From positions 301,319 to 356,837 of the forward strand of contig NZ_LN611425.1 of NCBI RefSeq assembly GCF_000821245.2: DNA of 55,519 nt. Reading direction: 5' to 3'. Position 1 is the first letter of the stretch. Every line of letters begins with the position of its first letter. Positions 9,018 to 19,457 of the stretch are shown here, piece after piece. Made by a program: the position numbers and the translations under genes. The notes under the pieces are model-generated. The model was not told the origin of the DNA, searched no databases, and saw only the letters and a program-made list of their open reading frames with translations. The stretch comes from Virgibacillus senegalensis. Its GTDB lineage: Bacteria > Bacillota > Bacilli > Bacillales > Amphibacillaceae.

Positions 9018-10175
9018 ATGGTCCAATCCGTTTATATCCATATCCCTTTTTGCCAACAAATTTGCCATTACTGTGATTTTACGAAGTTTTTCTATAACGA
9101 ACCACTTGTAGATGAATATCTCGACGCTTTGGAGAAGGAAATGTCCACCTACATTAACGACCCCAAACAGCCGATGAAAACAATTTTTGTAGGCGGCGGA
9201 ACACCTACAGCATTAAACAGCAGCCAGCTGGAAAAGCTGCTCAAAATGATCGATAAGTATTTTGAAGTCGGGTCTTGCGAGGAATATTCCTTCGAAGCAA
9301 ACCCCGGGGATCTGGATGATGAAAAAATCAAACTTCTAAAGCATTATGGGGTACGGCGAATTTCCATGGGGGTCCAAGTATTTGATGATGACATGCTGGA
9401 ATTTATCGGAAGGGTCCACCGTGTGAAAGATGTCTACCAGAATGTGAACGCCTTGAAAAAACATGGTTTCCAAAACATCAGCATCGATTTAATTTACAGC
9501 CTGCCCAATCAGACACTGGAACATTTTGAACGGACACTTCAGGAAGCATTATCCTTTCAGCTTCCTCATTACTCTGCTTATTCTTTGCAAATCGAGCCAA
9601 AGACCGTCTTTTATCAACGATATAAGAAGGGGAAGCTGCATAAGCCGCCGGAAGAAGCAGAAGCAGATATGTACGAGCTTTTAACAAAGCAAATGGAGAA
9701 CCATGGGATTAAACAGTATGAAATAAGCAACTTTGCCAAACCTGGTTTTGAAAGCCGACACAATCTTACGTACTGGAATAATGAGCATTATTATGGAATG
9801 GGCGCTGGCGCTCATGGTTATTTACCTGGTAAACGAACAGTCAATCTTCGCCCATTACCGGCATATGTAAAGCAGGCGCTAACAGATGGTAAACCGGTGC
9901 TTCACACAGAACCGATTGGTCTGAAAGAGCAGCTTGAGGAAGAAATGTTCCTCGGACTCCGCAAGCGTCAAGGAGTTTCTAAGCAGATTTTCCAAGAGAA
10001 ATACGGCCGGAATATAGATCAGTTATACGGGGATGCAATCAAACAATTGAAAAACAAAGGATGGATTACCGAGAAATCGGGGTTCCTAAGGCTGACATCG
10101 GAAGGTTTGTTGTTTGGAAACGAAGTATTTCAAGAGTTTCTTCTGAGTGATGAAACACTGGAGCTTACTTATTGA
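9018..10175 (+). CDS. hemW: HemW, radical SAM heme chaperone (HemN-like)
   Basis: HemW belongs to the coproporphyrinogen III dehydrogenase-like radical SAM family, but proteins of this short type act as heme chaperones that deliver heme to respiratory enzymes. The 385-residue protein has the iron-sulfur motif C12-x3-C16-x2-C19 (CQQICHYC), then VGGGTPT, SFEANPGDL and RISMGVQVF, typical of the SAM domain, and a C-terminal winged-helix part. The four-Cys pattern of true HemN (CxxxCxxCxC) is absent. It starts at ATG with GAAGGAGCG upstream. Its stop codon overlaps the -35 of the hrcA promoter. Confidence 0.93.
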   Translation: MVQSVYIHIPFCQQICHYCDFTKFFYNEPLVDEYLDALEKEMSTYINDPKQPMKTIFVGGGTPTALNSSQLEKLLKMIDKYFEVGSCEEYSFEANPGDLDDEKIKLLKHYGVRRISMGVQVFDDDMLEFIGRVHRVKDVYQNVNALKKHGFQNISIDLIYSLPNQTLEHFERTLQEALSFQLPHYSAYSLQIEPKTVFYQRYKKGKLHKPPEEAEADMYELLTKQMENHGIKQYEISNFAKPGFESRHNLTYWNNEHYYGMGAGAHGYLPGKRTVNLRPLPAYVKQALTDGKPVLHTEPIGLKEQLEEEMFLGLRKRQGVSKQIFQEKYGRNIDQLYGDAIKQLKNKGWITEKSGFLRLTSEGLLFGNEVFQEFLLSDETLELTY

Positions 10176-10203
10176 CAAGGAACAATCGATTTGATAATTT
10201 AAT
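10172..10203 (+). promoter_or_regulatory. Heat-shock operon promoter
   Basis: A perfect TTGACA (10172-10177) overlaps the hemW stop codon. The -10 lies in the AT-rich 10193-10203, where GATAAT gives 15-bp spacing and TAATTT gives 17. The CIRCE operator follows immediately. Confidence 0.7.
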
Positions 10204-10210
10204 AGTAGAT

Positions 10211-10237
10211 TTAGCACTCGCTACTAAAGAGTGCTAA
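10211..10237 (+). promoter_or_regulatory. CIRCE operator, HrcA binding site
   Basis: TTAGCACTC, nine spacer bases, then GAGTGCTAA: a perfect match to the CIRCE consensus. HrcA binds it to repress the operon, with GroE as co-factor in B. subtilis. It sits between the promoter and the hrcA start. Confidence 0.98.
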
Positions 10238-10252
10238 CAGGGGTGATCATCG

Positions 10253-11284
10253 ATGTTATCAAATAGACAGTTGCTCGTATTACAAGTTATTATTGATGAA
10301 TTCATCACTACTGCACAACCCATAGGTTCCAGGGCAATTGCAAAGAAGGACGAAGTGACCTTCAGTTCCGCCACGATTCGGAACGAAATGGCCGATTTGG
10401 AGGAAATGGGGTTTATTGAGAAGACGCATTCTTCTTCAGGCAGAGTGCCGTCTGAAAAAGGGTACAGGTTTTATGTCGACCACCTTCTTTCGCCCTTTTC
10501 TCTTTCCAATTCCGAATTGGAAATTATAACGCATACCTTTGAAGAGGAAATGCTGGAATTTGAACGGGTTGTGCAAAAGTCGGCCGGTATTCTTTCAGAT
10601 TTGACAAACTATACGTCTATCATTCTTGGGCCTGAAGTTTTCGAAACAAAGCTGAAACAGCTGCAAATTATCAGTTTGACGGCCAATACAGCTGTCGCGA
10701 TCCTGGTTACCAATACAGGTCATGTGGAACATCGGTCTTTCAATGTATCACACGAGATCAACGCGGCCGACTTGGAAAAACTGGTCAATATACTGAATGA
10801 CAAACTGGCAGGTGTGCCGATTATCAAGCTGCAAGAAAAATTGAAAGCAGAAGTATCGGCGTTACTGCGGGCACATACGCGTGATTATCAGACAGCCTAT
10901 CATTATTTAAATGGAGCTCTGTTTGACGATCATCCGGTGAAGCTTTATGTGGGCGGAAAAACCAACATACTGATGCAGCCGGAATTTAAAGATGTGGAAA
11001 AAATAAGGTCTCTGTATTCGATGATGGAACAGGAAGAGTTGGTTGCGAGCCTTCTCCGCACCGAAAAAGATGGAATCAAGGTATCCATCGGGCAGGAGAA
11101 TAAACTGGATGCCATGCAGGATTGCAGTTTGATTACCGCTACTTATTCGATCGGCGACAAGCAAATGGGAACTTTGGCTTTGTTAGGTCCGACAAGAATG
11201 GAATATTCCAGGGTGATCAGTTTGCTGAATGTACTTTCCAAACGCTTGACCAATACTTTCCACTCCCTGTATGAAACAGATTAA
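10253..11284 (+). CDS. hrcA: HrcA heat-inducible transcription repressor
   Basis: HrcA represses the dnaK and groE operons by binding CIRCE. The 343-residue protein has an N-terminal winged helix-turn-helix (residues 1-75, with the motif SSATIRNEMADLEEMGFIEK and SSGRVPSEKGYRFYVD) and the inserted dimerisation domain of the family, ending near SVLSKRLTN-like LLNVLSKRLTN. The ATG has AGGGGTGAT upstream. It is the first gene of hrcA-grpE-dnaK-dnaJ and autoregulated through the perfect CIRCE just upstream. Confidence 0.98.
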   Translation: MLSNRQLLVLQVIIDEFITTAQPIGSRAIAKKDEVTFSSATIRNEMADLEEMGFIEKTHSSSGRVPSEKGYRFYVDHLLSPFSLSNSELEIITHTFEEEMLEFERVVQKSAGILSDLTNYTSIILGPEVFETKLKQLQIISLTANTAVAILVTNTGHVEHRSFNVSHEINAADLEKLVNILNDKLAGVPIIKLQEKLKAEVSALLRAHTRDYQTAYHYLNGALFDDHPVKLYVGGKTNILMQPEFKDVEKIRSLYSMMEQEELVASLLRTEKDGIKVSIGQENKLDAMQDCSLITATYSIGDKQMGTLALLGPTRMEYSRVISLLNVLSKRLTNTFHSLYETD

Positions 11285-11303
11285 TCACGGGTATAGCTGA
11301 TAT

Positions 11304-11325
11304 GATGGGAAGCAGTTTTCCCATC
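11304..11325 (+). terminator. Hairpin between hrcA and grpE
   Basis: An 8-bp stem (GATGGGAA 11304-11311 with 11318-11325) is followed by CTTCTTT. It could attenuate or mark RNA processing between hrcA and grpE. The GATGGGA sequence recurs at 11418-11424, and CCCATC at 11381-11386 could pair with either copy. Confidence 0.45.
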
Positions 11326-11448
11326 CCTTCTTTGTGTGCAGACAAAATTGTTTGCCGCAAATTCAAACGAATTCATTTAACCCATCCCATTTTCATGATA
11401 TATTCTACAATGGTTATGATGGGAGAGGTTGCTTAGGAGGTGACAATC

Positions 11449-12009
11449 GTGGAAGAAAAAGATCAGGAAAAACAGGAACAAGAAGTAGTGGAAGAACCTG
11501 AACAAGAACTGGTAGAAGACCAGGAAGATGCAGGTGAACAAGAAACCGACCAGCAGGCCGCTCAGGAAATTGAAGCGTTAAAGAAGGAAAAAGATGAGGT
11601 TTATCAACGATTGTTGAGAATACAAGCTGAGTATGATAATTTCCGTAAACGGACGCAAAAAGAGAAAGAGGCGGACCTAAAGTATAAATCCCAAACACTT
11701 GTAACCGAATTGCTCCCTGTTGTCGATAACTTTGAAAGAGCGCTGGATACAGTGCCTGACGACGAAACGGCTGCAGGATTTGTGGATGGGATTAAGATGG
11801 TTTATCGCCAGCTTAAAGATGCCTTGGAAAAAGAGGGCGTTGAAGAGATTAAAACAGAGGGTGAAGTGTTCGATCCGACTGTTCACCAGGCAGTTATGCA
11901 GGTGGAAGATGATCAATACGAATCCAATGTAGTAGTACAAGAATTGCAAAAAGGCTATTTACTGAAAGACCGGGTTATCAGGCCGGCCATGGTAAAAGTC
12001 AATCAATGA
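11449..12009 (+). CDS. grpE: GrpE nucleotide exchange factor
   Basis: GrpE releases ADP from DnaK, resetting the chaperone cycle. The 186-residue protein has a very acidic, Glu- and Gln-rich N terminus (residues 1-40), then the long coiled coil (EIEALKKEKDEVYQRLLRIQ) and the family core DNFRKR and LLPVVDNFERAL, ending in the beta domain with LLKDRVIRPAMVKVN. The GTG at 11449 is chosen because AGGAGG (11435-11440) lies eight bases before it; a GTG at 11440 overlaps that site. It is 30 bases before dnaK in the same operon. Confidence 0.97.
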   Translation: MEEKDQEKQEQEVVEEPEQELVEDQEDAGEQETDQQAAQEIEALKKEKDEVYQRLLRIQAEYDNFRKRTQKEKEADLKYKSQTLVTELLPVVDNFERALDTVPDDETAAGFVDGIKMVYRQLKDALEKEGVEEIKTEGEVFDPTVHQAVMQVEDDQYESNVVVQELQKGYLLKDRVIRPAMVKVNQ

Positions 12010-12024
12010 CTACATACGCTGTAA

Positions 12025-13869
<1,845 letters not shown>

Positions 13870-13886
13870 GCAATTGATATAAGGAC

Positions 13887-13934
13887 GTGTAAAAAAGTCA
13901 AAGTCAGGATCCCCTTGGCTTTGGCTTTTTACAC
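13887..13934 (+). terminator. Terminator after dnaK
   Basis: GTGTAAAAA pairs with TTTTTACAC as the base of a roughly 20-bp hairpin whose upper stem uses several G-U pairs. It lies directly after dnaK and before a separate dnaJ promoter. Confidence 0.75.
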
Positions 13935-14008
13935 TTATACGGATTAATAGCACCTATTCATCAAGCTTCTATTAGTTAATTGCCCCTTTTATCTACACAT
14001 GCAAGAAT

Positions 14009-14038
14009 TTGCTCGGTAACAGAAAATAATGTTATGAT
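14009..14038 (+). promoter_or_regulatory. Probable SigA promoter of dnaJ
   Basis: TTGCTC (14009-14014), 18 bases, TATGAT (14033-14038), about 40 bases upstream of the dnaJ start. It would allow dnaJ-prmA-rsmE-mtaB to be expressed apart from the CIRCE promoter. Confidence 0.55.
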
Positions 14039-14077
14039 AAACTTTATGCTATAGAGATTCGGGAGAGTGATCTTCAA

Positions 14078-15202
14078 GTGAGTAAACGAGATTATTATGA
14101 AATACTTGGCGTCTCCAAAGACGCTTCAAAGGATGAAATAAAAAAAGCATACCGGAAATTGGCGCGAAAATATCATCCGGACGTAAACAAAGAGTCTGAT
14201 GCAGCCGATAAATTTAAAGAAGCAAAAGAAGCATATGAAGTACTGGGTGACGAACAAAAGAGAGCGCAATATGACCAGTTTGGACACGCAGGACCACAGA
14301 ACCAGGGATTCGGCGGATTCGGCGGTGCCGAAGATTTCGGCGGATTTGGCGATATTTTCGATATGTTCTTTGGCGGTGGCGGCAGAAGACGTGATCCGAA
14401 TGCACCTAGGCAAGGTGCGGATTTACAGTACACCATGACGCTGGATTTTGAGGAAGCCATTTTCGGAAAAGAAACAGATATTGAAATTCCGCGGGAAGAA
14501 ACATGTGATACATGCCATGGATCTGGTGCAAAACCAGGAACTGAACCGAAAACATGTTCACATTGTAATGGTTCAGGTCAATTAAATATGGAACAAAACA
14601 CTCCGTTCGGCCGAGTCGTCAATAAACGCGTCTGTCATTATTGTCAAGGAACTGGGAAAATCATCCCTGATAAATGCAGCACTTGTGGCGGAACAGGGAA
14701 AGTGAAAAAACGGAAAAAAATCCACATCACTATTCCTGCTGGAATTGATGAAGGACAACAAATACGCGTATCGGGACAAGGTGAGGCAGGAGTCAATGGC
14801 GGACCTCCTGGAGACTTGTATGTCGTCGTTCAAATACGTTCGCATGAATTTTACCAGCGTGAAGGCGACCACATTTTCTGTGAAATGCCGATTACTTTTG
14901 CTCAAGCAGCATTAGGAGACGAGGTCGAGGTTCCAACCGTACACGGTAAAGTCAAGCTGAAGATTCCTGCTGGAACCCAAACTGGAAAGACTTTCCGCCT
15001 GAAAGGGAAAGGTGCACCGAATGTCCGTGGTTATGGACAAGGAGACCAGCATGTGAACATCCGCGTGGTGACTCCGACCAACCTTACAGACCGTCAGCAG
15101 GAAATCTTGCGTGAGTTTAATGACATCAGTGGAAATCAGCCAACGGATGAACAACATGGAACGTTCTTCCAGCGTGTAAAACGCGCCTTTAAAGGGGAAT
15201 GA
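14078..15202 (+). CDS. dnaJ: DnaJ (Hsp40) co-chaperone
   Basis: DnaJ stimulates DnaK ATP hydrolysis and delivers substrates. The 374-residue protein has the J domain with HPD at residues 33-35, a Gly/Phe-rich linker ([25 protein letters not shown] region), four zinc-binding CxxCxGxG repeats ([32 protein letters not shown]) and the C-terminal substrate-binding domains. The start is GTG at 14078, with GGGAGAGTGA seven bases upstream. It keeps the canonical place after dnaK. Confidence 0.98.
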   Translation: MSKRDYYEILGVSKDASKDEIKKAYRKLARKYHPDVNKESDAADKFKEAKEAYEVLGDEQKRAQYDQFGHAGPQNQGFGGFGGAEDFGGFGDIFDMFFGGGGRRRDPNAPRQGADLQYTMTLDFEEAIFGKETDIEIPREETCDTCHGSGAKPGTEPKTCSHCNGSGQLNMEQNTPFGRVVNKRVCHYCQGTGKIIPDKCSTCGGTGKVKKRKKIHITIPAGIDEGQQIRVSGQGEAGVNGGPPGDLYVVVQIRSHEFYQREGDHIFCEMPITFAQAALGDEVEVPTVHGKVKLKIPAGTQTGKTFRLKGKGAPNVRGYGQGDQHVNIRVVTPTNLTDRQQEILREFNDISGNQPTDEQHGTFFQRVKRAFKGE

Positions 15203-15220
15203 CGATTAGCAATGCAATCT

Positions 15221-15261
15221 GGCGGGAAGGTACATGTTATGTAACTTCCTGCCTGATTTTT
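15221..15261 (+). terminator. Terminator after dnaJ
   Basis: A 13-bp stem (15221-15233 with 15241-15253, one mismatch and one G-U) is followed by TGATTTTT. Confidence 0.7.
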
Positions 15262-15347
15262 AGCTAGTAACCAGCATGACCTTACATAATATTTGAAAAT
15301 CAAGGCTTGAATGTCAGGCTTTATTTCTGAAGAAGCGGGTGATTCCA

Positions 15348-16304
15348 GTGAAGTGGTCAGAAATTACAATTCATACTACAAATGAGGCAATAGAACCGAT
15401 TTCCAATATTCTTCATGAAGCAGGTGCAAGTGGAGTAGTCATTGAGGATCCCAGGGATTTGGTAAAAGAAAGGGATACCTTTTATGGGGAAATTTATGAA
15501 CTCAATCCAGATGACTACCCTGAAGAAGGCGTTTATGTAAAAGCTTACTTGCCTGTGAACAGCTTTCTTGGGGAAACAGTAGAAGAGATCAAGCAGGCGA
15601 TCAATAATCTGCTTGTTTATGACATTGATGTCGGCAGGAATAAAATTACGGTAAGCGAAGTTCATGAAGAAGAATGGGCGACTGCTTGGAAGAAGTATTA
15701 TAAACCGGTGAAAATATCGGAAAAAGTGACCATCATACCGACTTGGGAGGAATACACTCCGGTATCGAGCGATGAAATTATTATCGAACTGGATCCGGGT
15801 ATGGCTTTTGGAACCGGCACACATCCTACAACTGTTTTGAGTGTACAAGCGCTTGAGCGATTCGTCTCGGACGGGGACAAAATACTTGATGTCGGTTCCG
15901 GTTCCGGTGTTTTAAGCATTGCATCCGTTTTATTAGGAGCGGAGCAGGTCAAAGCTTATGATTTAGATGAGATTGCTGTGAAAAGCACGGTGCTCAATGC
16001 TAAACTGAATCGGGTAGAAGATAAAATTGAATCCAAGCAAAATAACTTATTGGACAATGTAACCGAAAAAGCTGACATGATTGTTTCCAACATTCTCGCT
16101 GAAATTATTATCCGCTTTGTCAAAGAAGCGTATGATTGCTTAAAGCCAGGCGGAATCTTTATTACTTCCGGTATCATTCAGGCTAAAAAGCAAATGGTAA
16201 GACAGGAGTTGGAAAATAGCGGATTTGACATAATGGAAGTTAATCAAATGGAAGATTGGATTTCTTTCATAGCAAAAAAACCGGAAGCAAAGCAGGTGCT
16301 ATAA
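15348..16304 (+). CDS. prmA: Ribosomal protein L11 methyltransferase
   Basis: PrmA uses S-adenosylmethionine to methylate ribosomal protein L11. It has 318 residues, close to B. subtilis PrmA. The N-terminal substrate-recognition domain begins with KWSEITIHTTNEAIEPISNI; the catalytic domain has DPGMAFGTGTHPTT, the SAM motif ILDVGSGSGVLSIA and the NPPY-like motif IVSNILAEII. The GTG at 15348 matches the conserved family start (MKWSE) and has GCGGGTGAT upstream; a GTG three codons earlier is less likely. rsmE begins immediately after the stop. Confidence 0.96.
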   Translation: MKWSEITIHTTNEAIEPISNILHEAGASGVVIEDPRDLVKERDTFYGEIYELNPDDYPEEGVYVKAYLPVNSFLGETVEEIKQAINNLLVYDIDVGRNKITVSEVHEEEWATAWKKYYKPVKISEKVTIIPTWEEYTPVSSDEIIIELDPGMAFGTGTHPTTVLSVQALERFVSDGDKILDVGSGSGVLSIASVLLGAEQVKAYDLDEIAVKSTVLNAKLNRVEDKIESKQNNLLDNVTEKADMIVSNILAEIIIRFVKEAYDCLKPGGIFITSGIIQAKKQMVRQELENSGFDIMEVNQMEDWISFIAKKPEAKQVL

Positions 16305-17060
16305 GTGCAGCGATACTTTGTACCAGAAGAAGGATGGCAGGACAATATGGTCACGATTACTGGAGAGGATCGGCATCATATCGATCGGGTAATGCGGATG
16401 CAGCCAGGCGACGCTATTATTTGTAATACTCCAGAAGGCCGGGCTGCCGTCTGTACGATTACCGCCATATCTGATGAGTATGTTTCTGTTTCTATCGATG
16501 AGTGGCTTGACGAGTCGAAAGAGCTGCCTGTACATATCACAATCGCTCAGGGACTTCCTAAAGGAGACAAGCTGGAAGTCGTACTTCAAAAGGGAACCGA
16601 GCTTGGAGCTTCAGGCTTCATCCCTTTTCAGGCTGGACGTTCGATTGTAAAGTGGGATAATAAAAAAGCGGAAAAAAAACTGGTTAGATACAGAAAAATA
16701 GTGAAAGAAGCAAGCGAGCAATCGCATCGCACGATCGTACCAGACGTAGAAACTGTTGTCGGTTTTGACGGTCTTATAAAACAAAGCGAGAACTATTCAG
16801 TGAAAATATTCGCCTATGAGGAAGAGGCCAAAACAGATGATTATCAAGGCTTGGGCGCAATTCTTGCGCGTCTGGAACCCGGGCAAAATATCTTGGCTTG
16901 TATTGGTCCTGAAGGCGGGTTTACAATAGAAGAAGCAGAATCCTTGAAATCTCACGGTTTTCAGCCGGTAAGACTTGGACCACGCATACTTAGAACAGAG
17001 ACTGCCCCTTTGTATTTGCTGGCGAGTATTTCGTATCATTTTGAAGAATTGAGGTGTTGA
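16305..17060 (+). CDS. rsmE: 16S rRNA m3U1498 methyltransferase
   Basis: RsmE methylates N3 of U1498 in 16S rRNA. The 251-residue protein has an N-terminal PUA-like RNA-binding part (RYFVPEEGW, ITGEDRHHIDRVMRM) and a C-terminal SPOUT knot domain with CIGPEGGFTIEEAE and RLGPRILRTETAPL, which forms the cofactor site. It starts with GTG directly after the prmA stop, with AGCAGGTG inside the end of prmA as ribosome site, so translation is probably coupled. mtaB begins two bases after its stop. Confidence 0.96.
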   Translation: MQRYFVPEEGWQDNMVTITGEDRHHIDRVMRMQPGDAIICNTPEGRAAVCTITAISDEYVSVSIDEWLDESKELPVHITIAQGLPKGDKLEVVLQKGTELGASGFIPFQAGRSIVKWDNKKAEKKLVRYRKIVKEASEQSHRTIVPDVETVVGFDGLIKQSENYSVKIFAYEEEAKTDDYQGLGAILARLEPGQNILACIGPEGGFTIEEAESLKSHGFQPVRLGPRILRTETAPLYLLASISYHFEELRC

Positions 17061-17062
17061 AG

Positions 17063-18418
17063 ATGCCTACAGTGGCTTTTCATACATTAGGTTGTAAAGT
17101 GAACCATTATGAAACAGAAGGAATTTGGAGAAAGTTTAAAGAAGAAGGGTATGAGCGTGTCGACTTTGATCATCAATCCGATGTGTATGTGATCAACACG
17201 TGTACCGTTACCAATACGGGTGATAAAAAAAGCAGGCAGGTAATCCGCCGTGCTATCCGAAAAAACCCAGAGGCAGTTGTTTGTGTTACAGGGTGTTATG
17301 CACAAACTTCTCCTGGTGAAATCATGGAGATTCCAGGTGTAGATGTCGTGGTGGGCACACAGCATCGGGAAAAGATGCTTGAATATATCGAGCAGCATAA
17401 GCAGAGCAGGCAACCGATCAACGGGGTTTCGAATATCATGAAAAACCGCGTTTTTGAAGAAATGGATGTTCCTGTGTTTACGGATCGAACGAGAGCGTCG
17501 CTGAAAATCCAGGAAGGGTGCAACAATTTCTGTACCTTCTGTATCATTCCATGGTCGCGCGGCCTGTTGCGTTCCAGAGAACCCGAAAATGTTTTAAAAC
17601 AAGCGCAACAGCTGGTCGATGCCGGTTACAAAGAAATTGTCCTTACAGGAATTCATACTGCCGGGTACGGCGAGGATATGAAAGATTACAACTTCGCCCA
17701 ATTGCTACGTGATTTAGAAGCAAAGGTAGAAGGATTGAAACGTATCCGCATATCTTCTATTGAGGCGAGCCAGATTACGGACGAAGTGATTGAAGTGCTC
17801 GATCAGTCGGAGAAAATAGTCCGTCACCTCCATATTCCATTGCAATCTGGTTCCAATACGGTGTTAGAGCGGATGAGAAGAAAGTATTCCGCTGACTTTT
17901 ATCGCGAGAAAATCGATAAAATCAAGCAAGCTCTTCCAGGACTGGCGATTACTTCCGATGTTATTGTTGGGTTTCCGGGAGAAACTGAGGAAGAATTTCA
18001 GGAAACGTATGATTTTATCAGGGAAATTGGTTATTCTGAGCTTCATGTATTCCCTTTTTCGCGTCGGACTGGAACACCTGCAGCACGGATGAAAGATCAA
18101 ATTGAGGATGAGGTGAAAAATGAACGCGTCCACCGTTTGATTGAATTGTCCGATCAGCAGGCCAAAGAATATGCTTCCCAGTATGAAGGCGAGGTACTGG
18201 AAGTGATTCCCGAAGAGCGTTTCGACGAACATGCAGACGATAATGTTTTTGTCGGTTATACAGACAACTACTTAAAAGTTAAATTTGAAGCAAATGATGA
18301 TATGATTGGAAAAATCGTTCGCGTTAAAATCACTAAAGCTGGATATCCATATAACGAAGGACAGTTTGTCCGAGTCATGGATGAACCGAAAATCAATCAA
18401 AAAGCAGAAATTTCATAA
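17063..18418 (+). CDS. mtaB: MtaB tRNA methylthiotransferase (t6A37 to ms2t6A37)
   Basis: This radical SAM enzyme adds a methylthio group to N6-threonylcarbamoyladenosine at position 37 of tRNAs reading ANN codons. It has 451 residues, as I recall for B. subtilis YqeV. The N-terminal MTTase domain has HTLGCKVNHYE with Cys11 plus VINTCTVTN and VTGCYAQ cysteines for the second cluster; the SAM cluster is Cys153-x3-Cys157-x2-Cys160 (CNNFCTFC); a TRAM domain ends the protein. The ATG at 17063 with GAGGTG six bases before fits better than the GTG and TTG codons just upstream. Confidence 0.96.
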   Translation: MPTVAFHTLGCKVNHYETEGIWRKFKEEGYERVDFDHQSDVYVINTCTVTNTGDKKSRQVIRRAIRKNPEAVVCVTGCYAQTSPGEIMEIPGVDVVVGTQHREKMLEYIEQHKQSRQPINGVSNIMKNRVFEEMDVPVFTDRTRASLKIQEGCNNFCTFCIIPWSRGLLRSREPENVLKQAQQLVDAGYKEIVLTGIHTAGYGEDMKDYNFAQLLRDLEAKVEGLKRIRISSIEASQITDEVIEVLDQSEKIVRHLHIPLQSGSNTVLERMRRKYSADFYREKIDKIKQALPGLAITSDVIVGFPGETEEEFQETYDFIREIGYSELHVFPFSRRTGTPAARMKDQIEDEVKNERVHRLIELSDQQAKEYASQYEGEVLEVIPEERFDEHADDNVFVGYTDNYLKVKFEANDDMIGKIVRVKITKAGYPYNEGQFVRVMDEPKINQKAEIS

Positions 18419-18475
18419 AAAACAGCATGGTTAGGGCTTTGAACGAAGGCATTTTCATAAGTCTCCATAAAGGTA

Positions 18476-18500
18476 AAAACCCGGTAATGCCGGGTTTTTT
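18476..18500 (+). terminator. Terminator after mtaB
   Basis: A 9-bp stem AAAACCCGG/CCGGGTTTT with a 5-nt loop and a T run ends the dnaJ-prmA-rsmE-mtaB unit. Confidence 0.93.
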
Positions 18501-18541
18501 ACTTGTGAAACAGCATCTGATGAGTGTTTGTTCAACAAAAT

Positions 18542-18571
18542 TTGGTTTTTTTGAAACGGAAATGCTATGAT
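18542..18571 (+). promoter_or_regulatory. Extended -10 promoter of deoC
   Basis: TATGAT (18566-18571) preceded by TGC, with a weak TTGGTT (18542-18547) 18 bases upstream, 39 bases before deoC. Confidence 0.55.
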
Positions 18572-18610
18572 GGTTTAAGAGGTTCGTACAACGAGAAAGG
18601 AAGGGTACTA

Positions 18611-19282
18611 ATGGATAAAAATATAGCAAATATGATCGACCATACTCAACTAAAACCTGATACCCCCAAGGCAAAGATTGATCAAATCATTCAGGAAGCA
18701 AAAGAAAACCACTTTGCTTCGGTATGTGTCAATCCTTATTGGGTTTCTTATTGCTATCAACAGTTAAAGGATACTGACGTAAAAGTCTGTACCGTTATCG
18801 GGTTTCCTTTAGGAGCGACTACGACAGAAACCAAAGTATTTGAAACAGAGCAAGCTATTAAAAATGGTGCTACTGAAGTAGATATGGTCATTAATGTGGG
18901 AGCTTTGAAAGCCGGTGATACGGATACAGTAGAAAAGGATATAGCCGCTGTCGTGAAAGCAGCAGGGACCCAGGCGCTTACGAAAGTAATCATTGAAACT
19001 TCATTGCTTAATGAAGAAGAAAAAGTTTCAGCTTGTCAGCTTGCCAAACAAGCGGGGGCTGACTTTGTGAAAACGTCGACAGGCTTTTCAGGCGGAGGTG
19101 CGACCGTTGAAGATATCGCCTTAATGAGAAAAACAGTTGGACCAGACATGGGAGTCAAGGCTTCCGGAGGTGTCAGGGACCGGGAAACAACGGAAGCGAT
19201 GATTAAAGCTGGAGCGACTCGTATTGGCGCGAGTGCCGGGGTACAAATCATTGCCGGAGAAACAGCAGACACAGATTACTAA
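18611..19282 (+). CDS. deoC: Deoxyribose-phosphate aldolase
   Basis: DeoC cleaves 2-deoxyribose 5-phosphate to acetaldehyde and glyceraldehyde 3-phosphate in deoxynucleoside catabolism. The 223-residue class I aldolase has the Schiff-base lysine Lys154 in [10 protein letters not shown], the assisting Lys183 in GVKASGG, and the [10 protein letters not shown] block around Asp91. The ATG at 18611 has AAAGGAAGG upstream; the frame is open further upstream but without a ribosome site. In B. subtilis deoC lies with nupC and pdp; here it stands alone between mtaB and yqeW, with its own promoter and terminator. Confidence 0.97.
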   Translation: MDKNIANMIDHTQLKPDTPKAKIDQIIQEAKENHFASVCVNPYWVSYCYQQLKDTDVKVCTVIGFPLGATTTETKVFETEQAIKNGATEVDMVINVGALKAGDTDTVEKDIAAVVKAAGTQALTKVIIETSLLNEEEKVSACQLAKQAGADFVKTSTGFSGGGATVEDIALMRKTVGPDMGVKASGGVRDRETTEAMIKAGATRIGASAGVQIIAGETADTDY

Positions 19283-19284
19283 TG

Positions 19285-19347
19285 AAAAAAGCACACTGCC
19301 AGCGCATACCTTTCATAACAAGGGGATGTCAGGTAGTGTGTTTTTTT
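19285..19347 (+). terminator. Terminator after deoC
   Basis: A long stem pairs 19285-19300 with 19332-19347 (one G-U pair) around a 31-nt loop, ending in a T run. Confidence 0.85.
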
Positions 19348-19457
19348 ATAACAAAGGAAATAAAAAATGAGTAACATTTTAAGCTGCCGAAGACCCACGC
19401 CGCATGGTCGAGAAACCAGTAGAAAAATGTTTGGGAATTCCAGCGTACGATCTATTA

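Noticed and set aside
15357-15848. 163-codon frame antisense to prmA
   Set aside because: Fully opposite a well-supported gene, with no ribosome site or promoter and a Phe/Ile/Cys-rich composition typical of antisense shadow.
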